Source of the DNA: Azohydromonas australica DSM 1124
Lineage (GTDB): Bacteria; Pseudomonadota; Gammaproteobacteria; Burkholderiales; Burkholderiaceae_C
Length of the DNA stretch: 64,000 bases
NCBI RefSeq assembly: GCF_000430725.1
Contig: NZ_KE387213.1
Span: 41,211-105,210 of the forward strand
Direction of reading: 5' to 3'
Within the stretch, counting starts at the first letter, position 1; each line of letters starts with the position of its first letter. The translations under genes and the position numbers were made by a program. Under the pieces are notes generated by a model. The model was not told where the DNA came from, searched no databases, and was given only the letters and a program-made list of their open reading frames with translations. This document shows positions 16,855 to 27,253 of this stretch, one piece after another.

Positions 16855-17658
16855 TTATCGGCTGTGCAGCCGGTCGTCCGGGAAGCGCCCGGCCTTGACC
16901 TCGCTGACGTAGCTGCGCACGGCGGCGTCGATGCCAGGCGCGCCTTCCATGAAGTTGCGCACGAAACGCGCCTTCTTCCCCGGCGTGATGTCGAGCATGT
17001 CGTGCAGCACCAGCACCTGGCCGCTGCAGCCCGCGCCGGCGCCGATGCCGATGGTGGGGATGGGCAGCTCAGCCGTGATCTCGCGCGCCAGCGCCGCGGG
17101 CACCAGCTCCAGCACGATCATCGCAGCGCCGGCCTGCGCCAGCTCCTGCGCGTGGCGCTTGAGCGTGGCGGCGGCCTCGTCGCTGCGGCCCTGCACGCGC
17201 CAGCCACCCAGCGCGTGCACCGACTGCGGCGTCAGGCCCAGGTGGCCGCACACCGGGATGCCGCGCTCCACCAGCGCGCGCACCAGCGGCACGGTCCAGC
17301 CGCCGCCTTCGAGCTTGATCATGTGCGCGCCGGCCTGCATCAGCGCCGCGGCGCTGCGCACGCCCTGCTCGACGGTCTCGTAGTAGCTGCCGAAGGGCAT
17401 GTCCGCCACGATCCAGGCGCTGCGGTTGCCGCGCGCCACGCAGCGCGTGTGGTAGGCCATCTCCTCCAGCGTCGTGGGCAGCGGGCTGTCGTGGCCCTGC
17501 AGCACCATGCCCAACGAATCGCCCACCAGCAGGATCTCCACGCCCGCGGCGTCGAGCACCTGGGCGAAGACGGCGTCGTAGCAGGTGAGCATCGTGAGCT
17601 TCTCGCCGGTGGCATAGAGCTCGCGCAATCGGTGCAGGGTCAAGGGCTTGCGGTCCAT
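16855..17658 (-). CDS. panB: 3-methyl-2-oxobutanoate hydroxymethyltransferase
   Basis: PanB makes ketopantoate from alpha-ketoisovalerate and methylene-THF, the first committed step of pantothenate synthesis. The start MDRKPLTLHRLREL, 267 residues in all, is preceded by a GGAG ribosome-binding site; the longer frame would add 18 unconserved residues. Visible blocks are MLTCYDAVFAQVLD, VGDSLGMVLQGHD with the Mg-binding Asp, ADMPFGSYY, KLEGG, GHLGLTPQSVH and IGIGAGAGCSGQVLVLHDML. Its start is 61 bases from the divergent oxyR. Confidence 0.97.
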   Translation of the reverse strand: MDRKPLTLHRLRELYATGEKLTMLTCYDAVFAQVLDAAGVEILLVGDSLGMVLQGHDSPLPTTLEEMAYHTRCVARGNRSAWIVADMPFGSYYETVEQGVRSAAALMQAGAHMIKLEGGGWTVPLVRALVERGIPVCGHLGLTPQSVHALGGWRVQGRSDEAAATLKRHAQELAQAGAAMIVLELVPAALAREITAELPIPTIGIGAGAGCSGQVLVLHDMLDITPGKKARFVRNFMEGAPGIDAAVRSYVSEVKAGRFPDDRLHSR

Positions 17659-17719
17659 GGTTTCACTCCGTGCCGGCGCGGCTCGCGCGGGCGGGGCGGG
17701 ATTTGAGCACAATCCCCGG

Positions 17720-18643
17720 ATGACCCTGACCGAACTGCGTTACATCGTGGCGGTGGCCCGGGAGAAACATTTCGGTCGCGCCGCCGAAGCCTGTTTCGTG
17801 TCCCAGCCGACCCTGTCGGTGGCCATCAAGAAGCTGGAGGAAGAGCTCGACGTCAAGCTCTTCGAGCGTGGCAGCAACGAGGTCAGCGTCACGCCCCTGG
17901 GCGAGGACATCATCCGCCAGGCCCAGTCCGTGCTCGAACAGGCCGCGGCCATCAAGGAGATCGCGCGCCGCGGCAAGGACCCGCTCAGCGGCCCGCTGCG
18001 CCTGGGGATCATCTACACCATCGGCCCGTACCTGCTGCCGGAGCTGGTGCGCCATGCCATCGAGCACACGCCGCAGATGCCGCTGATCCTGCAGGAGAAC
18101 TTCACGGTGAAGCTGCTGGAGATGCTGCGCACCGGCGAGCTCGACTGCGCCATCATGGCCGAGCCCTTTCCCGACACCGGGCTGGCGCTGGCGCCGCTGT
18201 ACGACGAGCCTTTCGTCGTGGCCGTGCCCCAGGCGCATCCGCTGGCGCAGCGCAAGGCCATCGGCGCCGAGGAGCTCAAGCAGGAAACCATGCTGCTGCT
18301 GGGCACCGGCCATTGCTTCCGCGACCACGTGCTGGAGGTCTGCCCGGAGTTCGCGCGCTTCTCCAGCAACACCGAGGGCATCCGCAAGAGCTTCGAAGGC
18401 AGCTCGCTGGAGACCATCAAGCACATGGTGGCCTCGGGCATGGGCATCACCGTCGTGCCCAAGCTCTCCGTGCCGCGCGAGCCGCAGCCCTTCGTCAAGT
18501 ACATCCCCTTCGAGCCGCCCGTGCCCTCGCGCCGCGTGGTGCTGGCCTGGCGGCGCACCTTCACGCGCTACGAGGCCATCGCCGCGCTGCGCAACGCGGT
18601 CTACGCCTGCCAGCTGGAAGGCGTGACGCTGCTGAGCGAGTGA
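17720..18643 (+). CDS. oxyR: Peroxide-sensing regulator OxyR (LysR family)
   Basis: A 307-residue LysR regulator. The N-terminal winged HTH is MTLTELRYIVAVAREKHFGR and the following recognition helix. The sensing cysteines fall at exactly Cys199 (GTGHCFRDH) and Cys208 (LEVCPEF), the numbering of the redox pair in E. coli OxyR, so disulfide-based peroxide sensing is very likely. The longer open frame adds 24 unconserved residues and overlaps panB, so the internal ATG was chosen. A candidate binding site and the peroxide-defence gene dps follow immediately downstream. Confidence 0.95.
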   Translation: MTLTELRYIVAVAREKHFGRAAEACFVSQPTLSVAIKKLEEELDVKLFERGSNEVSVTPLGEDIIRQAQSVLEQAAAIKEIARRGKDPLSGPLRLGIIYTIGPYLLPELVRHAIEHTPQMPLILQENFTVKLLEMLRTGELDCAIMAEPFPDTGLALAPLYDEPFVVAVPQAHPLAQRKAIGAEELKQETMLLLGTGHCFRDHVLEVCPEFARFSSNTEGIRKSFEGSSLETIKHMVASGMGITVVPKLSVPREPQPFVKYIPFEPPVPSRRVVLAWRRTFTRYEAIAALRNAVYACQLEGVTLLSE

Positions 18644-18677
18644 ACGACCCAGCCGGGGGCTGGGGCTATCGCCGCGT

Positions 18678-18717
18678 TTGAGCTATTCAAATAGCTCAAC
18701 AGATAGCCAGGCACTAT
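18678..18717. promoter_or_regulatory. Candidate OxyR operator upstream of the small ORF and dps
   Basis: A perfect 9-bp inverted repeat TTGAGCTAT-TCAA-ATAGCTCAA spans 18678-18699, followed by ATAG-CCAGGCA-CTAT at 18703-18717. OxyR sites are built from ATAG-n7-CTAT half-sites, and the second element matches that spacing exactly. It lies between oxyR and dps, a classic OxyR target. GCTAT/ATAGC palindromes are also frequent as repeats in Comamonadaceae intergenic regions, so a non-regulatory repeat is the alternative. Confidence 0.5.
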
Positions 18718-18767
18718 TCTTTGCCTCATCCCGGCGCTGCCGGATTCGAAGACGAGGAAGGAAGCCC

Positions 18768-18959
18768 ATGAACCAGCCCAGCACCGCTCTCGGCACCCCG
18801 GGTGCCGGCACGCCAGGTGCGTGGGCGTCCGCCATGGGCACTGTGCCGGGCCGCCTTGACCTTCCCCGGGTCCGCCGCCTTGCGGGATGGGCCATATTCG
18901 TGACGGGCGCGCTGCACGGCCTGGCACAGGCACTGCCCTTGCTGACGCGCGGCGCCTGA
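18768..18959 (+). CDS. Small hypothetical protein upstream of dps
   Basis: A 63-residue open frame with an excellent ribosome-binding site (GAGGAAGGAAG ending a few bases before ATG), which is the main reason to believe it is translated. The N-terminal half is rich in Gly, Pro, Ala and Thr; residues 39-59 (GWAIFVTGALHGLAQAL and following) are moderately hydrophobic and might form one membrane segment. I recognise no family. It lies between oxyR with its candidate operator and dps, so it may be peroxide-induced and co-transcribed with dps. It could also be a leader ORF. Confidence 0.5.
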   Translation: MNQPSTALGTPGAGTPGAWASAMGTVPGRLDLPRVRRLAGWAIFVTGALHGLAQALPLLTRGA

Positions 18960-19053
18960 CCGGCAGCACGCGGGGTCCGCGCCGATGGCGCCGCCCCGCT
19001 CCCGCCCCCATCCCCTCAGCAGTCCGTCCACTCACAGCCACAAGGAGAAACGC

Positions 19054-19533
19054 ATGCCCTCGCCCATCAACATCGGCATCAGTGAAGAGCATCGCGCCGC
19101 CATCGCCGGCGGTTTGAACAAGCTGCTGGCCGACACCTTCACGCTGTACCTGAAGACCCACAACTTCCACTGGAACGTCACGGGCCCGATGTTCAACACG
19201 CTGCACACCATGTTCATGGCGCAGTACACGGAGCTGTGGAACGCGGTGGACCCGATCGCCGAGCGCATCCGCGCGCTGGGCCACACGGCGCAGGGCTCCT
19301 ACGCCCAGTTCGGCCAGAACGCCACGGTGGGCGACGCCCCGGGCCAGCCGCCCAAGGCGCTGGAGATGGTGCGGCTTCTGGTGGAAGGCCACGAGGCCGT
19401 GGCCCGCACCGCGCGCGAGCTGTTCCCCAAGGCCGAGGAAGCCGGCGACGAGCCCACGGCCGACCTGCTGACGCAGCGCCTGACGGTGCACGAGCAGACT
19501 GCCTGGATGCTGCGCTCGCTGCTGGAGGAGTAA
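19054..19533 (+). CDS. dps: Dps ferritin-like DNA-protecting protein
   Basis: A 159-residue Dps/starvation ferritin that oxidises ferrous iron with hydrogen peroxide, stores it, and in many species coats DNA. The start MPSPINIGISEEHR is preceded by AAGGAG; earlier in-frame starts are unconserved. Ferroxidase ligands are visible in KTHNFHWNVTGPMF (His and His) and in WNAVDPIAERIRALG (Asp and Glu). There is no Lys-rich N-terminal tail, so DNA binding is uncertain. Proximity to oxyR suggests control by peroxide. Confidence 0.95.
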   Translation: MPSPINIGISEEHRAAIAGGLNKLLADTFTLYLKTHNFHWNVTGPMFNTLHTMFMAQYTELWNAVDPIAERIRALGHTAQGSYAQFGQNATVGDAPGQPPKALEMVRLLVEGHEAVARTARELFPKAEEAGDEPTADLLTQRLTVHEQTAWMLRSLLEE

Positions 19534-19544
19534 GCCGCCACGCC

Positions 19545-19620
19545 GCCGCGGCCCGCACCGGCACGAGTGCACGGCGCCGGTGCCGCGGCAAAGCCCGCCC
19601 GGCCGGCTCGCCCGGGCGGG
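19545..19620 (+). terminator. Tandem GC hairpins between dps and prfC
   Basis: Two successive stems follow dps: GCCGCGG...CACCGGC pairing with GCCGGTG-CCGCGGC (19545-19589), and CCCGCCCGG / CCGGGCGGG (19594-19620). There is no T-run, so termination is inferred only from the hairpins. Confidence 0.4.
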
Positions 19621-19682
19621 GCCCGCGATAATCGAGGGTTTTCCTCCTCCAACGAGCGGTCGGGTTTGCGGCCGCGAGCCGC

Positions 19683-21311
<1,629 letters not shown>

Positions 21312-21341
21312 CCAGGCGCGGCCTGGCGCAAGCCTGAAAAG

Positions 21342-21370
21342 CCGGGGAGCGGTCCATTGGGCCTCCCCGG
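21342..21370. terminator. Hairpin between convergent prfC and TerB-like gene
   Basis: CCGGGGAG and CTCCCCGG form an 8-bp stem with a 13-nt loop in the short space between two convergent genes. No strong T-run follows on either strand, so this is a probable but weak bidirectional terminator. Confidence 0.45.
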
Positions 21371-21382
21371 TGCGTCAGCTCT

Positions 21383-21817
21383 TCACGCATCCCTTCCCGG
21401 CTGATCCTCCCGGATCGCCTGGCTCACGTCCGTGCGCGCGAGGCCCCAGCGCAGCAGCAGGTGGTCGAAGAGCACGCGCTCGCTGTCCTGCACGCGGCCG
21501 TCGGCGGTGATCACCGCGGCGCCCAGGCGCGCCACCAGGCGCTGCTTGGCCGGGTCGCGCACGGCCTGCAGCTCGGCCTCCATCAGCGCCCGCTCCGACA
21601 GCGTCAGCCACGGCCGCTGCTGCAGCCGCTCGCCCAGCTCCTCGCACAGCTCGCCGGCCACGTGCATGAACTCGGCGCGATCGATGCCGATGCGCCCGAA
21701 GGCGTCCAGCTCGTCGAGCATCGCCAGCTCGCGCGGGTCGAGCCGGGTGTCGGCCACGATCAGCAGCGCGATCAGGCGCGCCATGGCTTGGGGGCTGTCG
21801 GTCTCGCGGATGGACAT
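21383..21817 (-). CDS. TerB-like helical protein
   Basis: A 144-residue protein starting MSIRETDSPQAMARL after a clear AAGGAG ribosome-binding site. Helical segments contain IVADTRLDPRELAMLDEL and VITADGRVQDSERVLFDHLL, two copies of the acidic D-x-R-(L/V)-(D/Q)-x-x-E motif typical of TerB (tellurite-resistance) domains, which may bind metal. TerB domains are found in stress and phage-resistance systems, but no other ter genes are adjacent; a TerC gene begins at the far right end of the window. The specific function is unknown. Confidence 0.7.
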   Translation of the reverse strand: MSIRETDSPQAMARLIALLIVADTRLDPRELAMLDELDAFGRIGIDRAEFMHVAGELCEELGERLQQRPWLTLSERALMEAELQAVRDPAKQRLVARLGAAVITADGRVQDSERVLFDHLLLRWGLARTDVSQAIREDQPGRDA

Positions 21818-21975
21818 GGGCGGTTCTCCTTGATGGCAAAAGCGTGCGCCGCACCCTTGCCTCAGGTGCGGCCCCGGTGGACCCAGGGCAGGCGCGGGGC
21901 CCGGCGCGCACCTGCCGTGGAGCCGCGGCGACGCGCCGGAGTTCCGCGCGGGCCTGCGCGCGACAATCCGCCGCC

Positions 21976-22887
21976 ATGAGCACGCACGCCGTATCGCCTC
22001 CCTCACGCCTGTCGCTGTACCTCGACCTGATCCGCTGGAACCGCCCCGCCGGCTGGCTGCTGCTGCTGTGGCCCACGCTGTCCGCAATGTGGATGGCGGC
22101 CGACGGCTTCCCCGGCTGGCACCTGCTGGCGGTGTACGTGGGCGGCACCGTCCTCATGCGCAGCGCCGGCTGCTGCGTCAACGACGTGGCGGACCAGGAG
22201 TTCGACCGCCACGTCAAGCGCACCGCCCAGCGCCCCGTGACGCGCGGCGCCATCGGCACGCGCGAGGCACTGCTGGTGGGCGCGGCGCTGGCGCTGCTGG
22301 CCTTCTTCCTGGTGCTCACCACCAACGGGCCGACCATCACGCTGTCCTTCGCCGCGCTGGCCATCGCCATCGCCTACCCGTATGCGAAGCGGCTGGTGTC
22401 CATGCCGCAGGCCGTGCTGGGCGTGGCCTTCAGCTTCGGCATCCCGATGGCCTTCTCGGCCGTGCAGGGCGGCACCGGCTGGGGCCCGGCCGCGGTGGCG
22501 GACGCCGTGCCGCTGCACGCCTGGGGGCTGCTGGTGTCGAACCTGTTCTGGGTGCTGGCCTACGACACCGAGTACGCGATGGTCGACCGCGACGACGACA
22601 TCCGCATCGGCATCAAGACCTCGGCGCTGACGCTGGGCCGCTTCGACGTGATCGGAGTGACGCTGTTCTACCTGGTGCACCTGGCGTCCTGGGCCTGGAT
22701 CGGGTGGCTGCTGGGGCTGGGCGGCTGGTTCCTGGCCGGCATCGCCGCCGCCCTGGCGCAGGTGGCGTGGCACTGGACGCTGATCCGCCACCGCACCCGC
22801 GAAGGCTGCTTCAAGGCCTTCCGCCTCAACCACTGGCTGGGCTTCACGGTGTTCGCCGGCACGGTGCTGGACCTGGCGCTGCGCTGA
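21976..22887 (+). CDS. ubiA: 4-hydroxybenzoate polyprenyltransferase
   Basis: A 303-residue polytopic membrane prenyltransferase of ubiquinone synthesis, attaching the polyprenyl tail to 4-hydroxybenzoate. The two Asp-rich Mg-diphosphate motifs are NDVADQEFDRHVKRT near 65-79 and DTEYAMVDRDDDIRIGIKT near 195-213, with about eight hydrophobic helices. The ATG chosen gives the canonical N-terminus LDLIRWNRPAGWLLLLWPT. UbiC, which supplies 4-hydroxybenzoate, is encoded convergently 1.5 kb downstream; a two-gene insert separates them. Confidence 0.97.
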   Translation: MSTHAVSPPSRLSLYLDLIRWNRPAGWLLLLWPTLSAMWMAADGFPGWHLLAVYVGGTVLMRSAGCCVNDVADQEFDRHVKRTAQRPVTRGAIGTREALLVGAALALLAFFLVLTTNGPTITLSFAALAIAIAYPYAKRLVSMPQAVLGVAFSFGIPMAFSAVQGGTGWGPAAVADAVPLHAWGLLVSNLFWVLAYDTEYAMVDRDDDIRIGIKTSALTLGRFDVIGVTLFYLVHLASWAWIGWLLGLGGWFLAGIAAALAQVAWHWTLIRHRTREGCFKAFRLNHWLGFTVFAGTVLDLALR

Positions 22888-22973
22888 AGGCGGCTCGCCC
22901 GGCGGCCGGCACGGCTTGACACCCACCGCCGCGCCGCCGGAGAGTGCACTGCACACCGCCGCGAGGCCTCCAC

Positions 22974-23435
22974 ATGCATGACGCCAAAGCCGCTGCCCGC
23001 ACGCTGATAGAAATGGCGGCCGAGCGAAATATCGAGCTCACACACTTGAAACTGCAGAAGCTCCTGTATTTCTGCCACGGCCTGATGTTGGCCCAGCACG
23101 GCCGGCCGCTGGTCAAGGACGATTTCCAGGCCTGGAAATATGGCCCGGTACTCGAAGACCTCTATCACGACCTGAAGGTTTTCGGCACGTCCGGCATTCG
23201 GCCCGAAGACGGCTTCATCAAATACTGGCCCAGCCTGCCCGAAGGGGCGGCCGTGGAGAGAAAAGCCATCTCGGACGTGCTGGACCAATTGGGCGACATG
23301 CGCGGCGGAGAGCTGATCAACATCTCACACGATCCGAACGGGCCTTGGTATGCCGTCTTCCAGGAACAAACCCAGAGCAGCACGATCGGGAACGACCGGA
23401 TCGAAAGCTATTTCAAGACCATCGTCGCCCGCTGA
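22974..23435 (+). CDS. Panacea (DUF4065/SocA-like) domain protein, putative antitoxin
   Basis: A 153-residue single-domain protein of the Panacea/DUF4065 family (GepA and SocA relatives). Conserved blocks are HLKLQKLLYFCHGLMLAQHG at 24-43, FQAWKYGPVLEDLYHDLK at 51-68 and ISHDPNGPW at 117-125. Panacea domains act as antitoxins that neutralise many unrelated toxins, normally encoded next door. Here the next gene overlaps it by 86 bases on the same strand in another frame. Parts of the coding sequence (for example AAATATCGAGCTCACACAC) are more AT-rich than neighbours, suggesting transfer. It interrupts the ubiA-ubiC neighbourhood. Confidence 0.85.
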   Translation: MHDAKAAARTLIEMAAERNIELTHLKLQKLLYFCHGLMLAQHGRPLVKDDFQAWKYGPVLEDLYHDLKVFGTSGIRPEDGFIKYWPSLPEGAAVERKAISDVLDQLGDMRGGELINISHDPNGPWYAVFQEQTQSSTIGNDRIESYFKTIVAR

Positions 23436-24339
23436 GCCGGACGGTATTCAGCCCGTCGCCGCTGAGGAGCCGCGCAAGCCCGGCGTCTTCACCCTGCCCC
23501 GGCACCAGTTCGCCAATCCCGTCCCGGACGCGGAGCTGGGCGAGGACGACGTGCCCAAGAGCGTGCGCTACGAGACGCGCTACGTCGGCTTCATCGACAT
23601 CCTGGGTTTCAAGGAGCTGATCAAGCAGTCGGCCCGCGGCGGCAAGGGCCCGCAGTCACTGGAATCGATATTCAACGCGATGAGCCTGGATTTCTCCGGC
23701 ATCAGCGCGGACTATGCCCGGCAATCCGGCACCGGCGCCGATGCGCTGGACTTGCGGGTCAATACCTTTTCGGATTTCGTCGTCATTTCCTGCCGCGACA
23801 CGCCCGAAGGCCTGGACATGCTGTGCTTTGCCGTGTGGTGCGTGGCGCGCGATTGGCTCTCCAAGGGTTACCTGAGCCGCGGCGGCATTGCCAAGGGCAG
23901 CGTCATTCACGAAGGCGGCAAGGAAGGCAAACCCGGCCTGGTATTCGGGCCGGCTTTCATCGACGCTTATCTGCTCGAACAGGAAGTGGCCGAATATCCC
24001 CGCGTGGTGCTGTCCAAGGACGTGCGCCAGGACGTGCGCCACTGGCAGGTCAATGGCGGCGGCGCCATCGAGGCCGTGAAGAAACTGGTGGCCCGCTGCG
24101 AGGACGGGCCCATGTGCATCGATCTGTTCGCGCACCTGCGGCGCAACGGCTTTTCATTCCTCGGCCTGGACCACCGCCTGGAAGCCGGCCAGTTCGCGCA
24201 GACGCTGCACACGCACCTGGAACAGGGCTCGGACGTGCCGCGCTGGCACCGCAAGACCCGCTGGCTGATCGAGCAGTTCAACGAGGCCGTGACCCGCACG
24301 GCCTACGCCGATCTCACCATCCAGCCGCACGGCTTCTGA
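23350..24339 (+). CDS. Nucleotide-cyclase-fold protein, partner of the Panacea gene (putative toxin or signal synthase)
   Basis: A 329-residue protein (from the ATG at 23350) whose core looks like a divergent class III nucleotidyl cyclase. FIDILGF (80s, Asp83) resembles the first metal-Asp strand (DIxGF). TFSDFVVIS (Asp142) resembles the second metal-Asp hairpin. LSRGGIAKGSV (Arg177) matches the R-G-G/A-I-x-x-G strand, and FGPAFIDAYLLEQEVAEYPRVV at 199-220 is a block I associate with Pycsar-type pyrimidine cyclases. The start is uncertain. High GC3 in this frame begins just after the Panacea stop, so coding starts upstream of the GTG at 23551, which has a GAGG site. No effector gene is adjacent except the Panacea protein. 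Confidence 0.65.
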   Translation: MPSSRNKPRAARSGTTGSKAISRPSSPAEPDGIQPVAAEEPRKPGVFTLPRHQFANPVPDAELGEDDVPKSVRYETRYVGFIDILGFKELIKQSARGGKGPQSLESIFNAMSLDFSGISADYARQSGTGADALDLRVNTFSDFVVISCRDTPEGLDMLCFAVWCVARDWLSKGYLSRGGIAKGSVIHEGGKEGKPGLVFGPAFIDAYLLEQEVAEYPRVVLSKDVRQDVRHWQVNGGGAIEAVKKLVARCEDGPMCIDLFAHLRRNGFSFLGLDHRLEAGQFAQTLHTHLEQGSDVPRWHRKTRWLIEQFNEAVTRTAYADLTIQPHGF

Positions 24340-24368
24340 GGCCGGTTTTTCTCGGCACAGAAAGAAAA

Positions 24369-24443
24369 CCCGTTCGGGCTGAGCTTGTCGAAGCCCCCGG
24401 CACAACCGGCCTACAGGCCCTTCGACAGGCTCAGGGCGAACGG
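24369..24443. repeat. REP-like inverted repeat between convergent genes (copy 1)
   Basis: CCGTTCGGGCTGAGCTTGTC at the left and its imperfect complement GACAGGCTCAGGGCGAACGG at the right form a long hairpin with arms of roughly 26 bases. A related copy lies at 27254-27339. It sits between the cyclase-fold gene and the convergent ubiC, 5 bases from the ubiC stop, and may serve as a bidirectional terminator or RNA-stability element. Confidence 0.75.
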
Positions 24444-24448
24444 TGACT

Positions 24449-24985
24449 TCACTTCCAGCCCGGGTTTGAAGTGAGCTTGGCAGCGCCGCGGCAGGCCAGC
24501 CCCGGCGCAAACGCCTCGAACACCCGCAGCCGCGCCCCCCGGCGCTCGAACACCGAGCTGCGCCCGTGCGCCACCCCGGCCGGCCAGGGCGCGCCGGTGG
24601 CCTGGAGCCAGTCGCGCGCGATGCGCCGGTGCCCGGGACCGCCGCGGCCCAGGCGGTGCGGGCGCAGCGGCGAGCGCGCCACGCGCGCATCGTCGAACAG
24701 CAGCTGCCCCAGCGGCCGCGTGCCCAGGCCGGCCAGCGCGCGCCAGGGGCCGGCCAGCGAGCGCGCCGGGGCCACGCTGCGCGCCCACACCAGCGCTTCA
24801 CCATCCACCTTCAGGATCACCTCGCGCACCAGGTAGCGGCCCGGGCCCAGCACGCGCTTCTCTTCGGCCAGCAGCGGCGCGACGCGCTGGCGCAGCGTCA
24901 GCACCTCGAAGCACTCGCCCAGTGCCTTGAGCCGGGCCGTGAGCGAGCCCGGCGCCCGCTGCCAGCGCCGCAGCGCCAGGCTCAC
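24449..24985 (-). CDS. ubiC: Chorismate--pyruvate lyase
   Basis: A 178-residue UbiC that cleaves chorismate to 4-hydroxybenzoate and pyruvate, the entry to ubiquinone. Recognisable parts are REVILKVDGEALVWARSV (the active-site Arg region), LGTRPLGQLLFDD and the C-terminal RLRVFEAFAPGL with the catalytic-site Glu. The start is a GTG whose first bases overlap the proC stop (GTGA), implying translational coupling; longer frames run antisense-like through proC. The product feeds UbiA, encoded nearby at 21976. Confidence 0.88.
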   Translation of the reverse strand: MSLALRRWQRAPGSLTARLKALGECFEVLTLRQRVAPLLAEEKRVLGPGRYLVREVILKVDGEALVWARSVAPARSLAGPWRALAGLGTRPLGQLLFDDARVARSPLRPHRLGRGGPGHRRIARDWLQATGAPWPAGVAHGRSSVFERRGARLRVFEAFAPGLACRGAAKLTSNPGWK

Positions 24986-25794
24986 GCCTGGCCGAACTCG
25001 TCGCCCAGCTCCCGGGCACGAGCCTGCGCGGCCTGCAGCGCGCGCACGAAGGCATCGCGCACGCCGTCCTTCTCCAGCGAGCTCAGCGCGGCGTAGGTGG
25101 TGCCGCCCTTGGAGGTGACGCGCTCGCGCAGCACGGCCGGGCTCTCGTCGGACTGCTGCGCCAGCGCCGCCGCGCCGGCCACGGTGGCCAGCGCCAGCTC
25201 GCGGCCCTGGTCGGCGCTCAGGCCCATCTTCTCGGCCGCGGCCATCATGGCCTCCACCACGTAGAAGACGTAGGCCGGGCCGGAGCCGGAAAGCGCCGTG
25301 ACGGCGTCGAGGTCGGCCTCCTGCTGCACCCACAGCGTGCGGCCGGTGGGCGCCAGCAGCGCGTCCACCTCGGCCTTCTGCGCCTCGGTCACGGCCGCCC
25401 GCGCGTACAGGCCGGCGATGCCCTGGCCGATCAGCGCCGGCGTGTTGGGCATGGCGCGCACCACGGCCTCGCTGCCGGTGGCGCGCACGATGGCGTCGCT
25501 GGGAATGCCCGCCATCACGCTGAGCTGCAGCGCCTGGCTCACGCGGCCGGCGCAGGGCGCGGCGGCTTCCTTGAAGAGCTGGGGCTTCACGGCCCAGACC
25601 ACGATCTGCGCCTGCGACAGCGCCGGCGCCGCCGCGGGCAGCGCCACGATGCCGAAGGTCTGCAGCAGCTTCACGCGCTGCGCCTCCACGGGCTCCACCA
25701 CCAGGATCGAAGAGGCCGGGCGACCGGACTGCAGCAGCCCGCCGATGAGGGCGCCGGCCATGTTGCCGCCGCCGATGAATGCAACTGTGCTCAT
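24982..25794 (-). CDS. proC: Pyrroline-5-carboxylate reductase
   Basis: A 270-residue ProC, last enzyme of proline synthesis (P5C to proline with NAD(P)H). The chosen ATG gives MSTVAFIGGGNMAGALIGGL, the Rossmann nucleotide-binding N-terminus. Later blocks are VWAVKPQLFKE, MAGIPSDAI, VVRAMPNTPALIGQGI, and the ProC signature near ALSGSGPAYVFYVVEAM followed by RERVTSKGGTTYAAL. The gene overlaps ubiC by four bases and is divergent from the glutamate dehydrogenase gene across 178 bases. Confidence 0.97.
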   Translation of the reverse strand: MSTVAFIGGGNMAGALIGGLLQSGRPASSILVVEPVEAQRVKLLQTFGIVALPAAAPALSQAQIVVWAVKPQLFKEAAAPCAGRVSQALQLSVMAGIPSDAIVRATGSEAVVRAMPNTPALIGQGIAGLYARAAVTEAQKAEVDALLAPTGRTLWVQQEADLDAVTALSGSGPAYVFYVVEAMMAAAEKMGLSADQGRELALATVAGAAALAQQSDESPAVLRERVTSKGGTTYAALSSLEKDGVRDAFVRALQAAQARARELGDEFGQA

Positions 25795-25972
25795 CCGGAA
25801 AGTGTAGGCGGCGCGCCGCGGGCGCCTGGCCGGCACGCGTCCTGCCCGCGGCACGCGCGCCGGCTTGGCTGAGATCACGGCCTTTTGGCCTCGCGCCGGC
25901 CTACAGTGGCCTGGACGGCCGCAAGAGACCGCCTTGGACGACGACCCGCGTCGAGAAAGAGGAGAAGAACCC

Positions 25973-27247
<1,275 letters not shown>

Positions 27248-27253
27248 AAGGCC

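Noticed and set aside
24411..24788. 125-codon minus-strand frame overlapping ubiC
   Set aside because: Out-of-frame shadow of ubiC; it also runs through the REP-like repeat.
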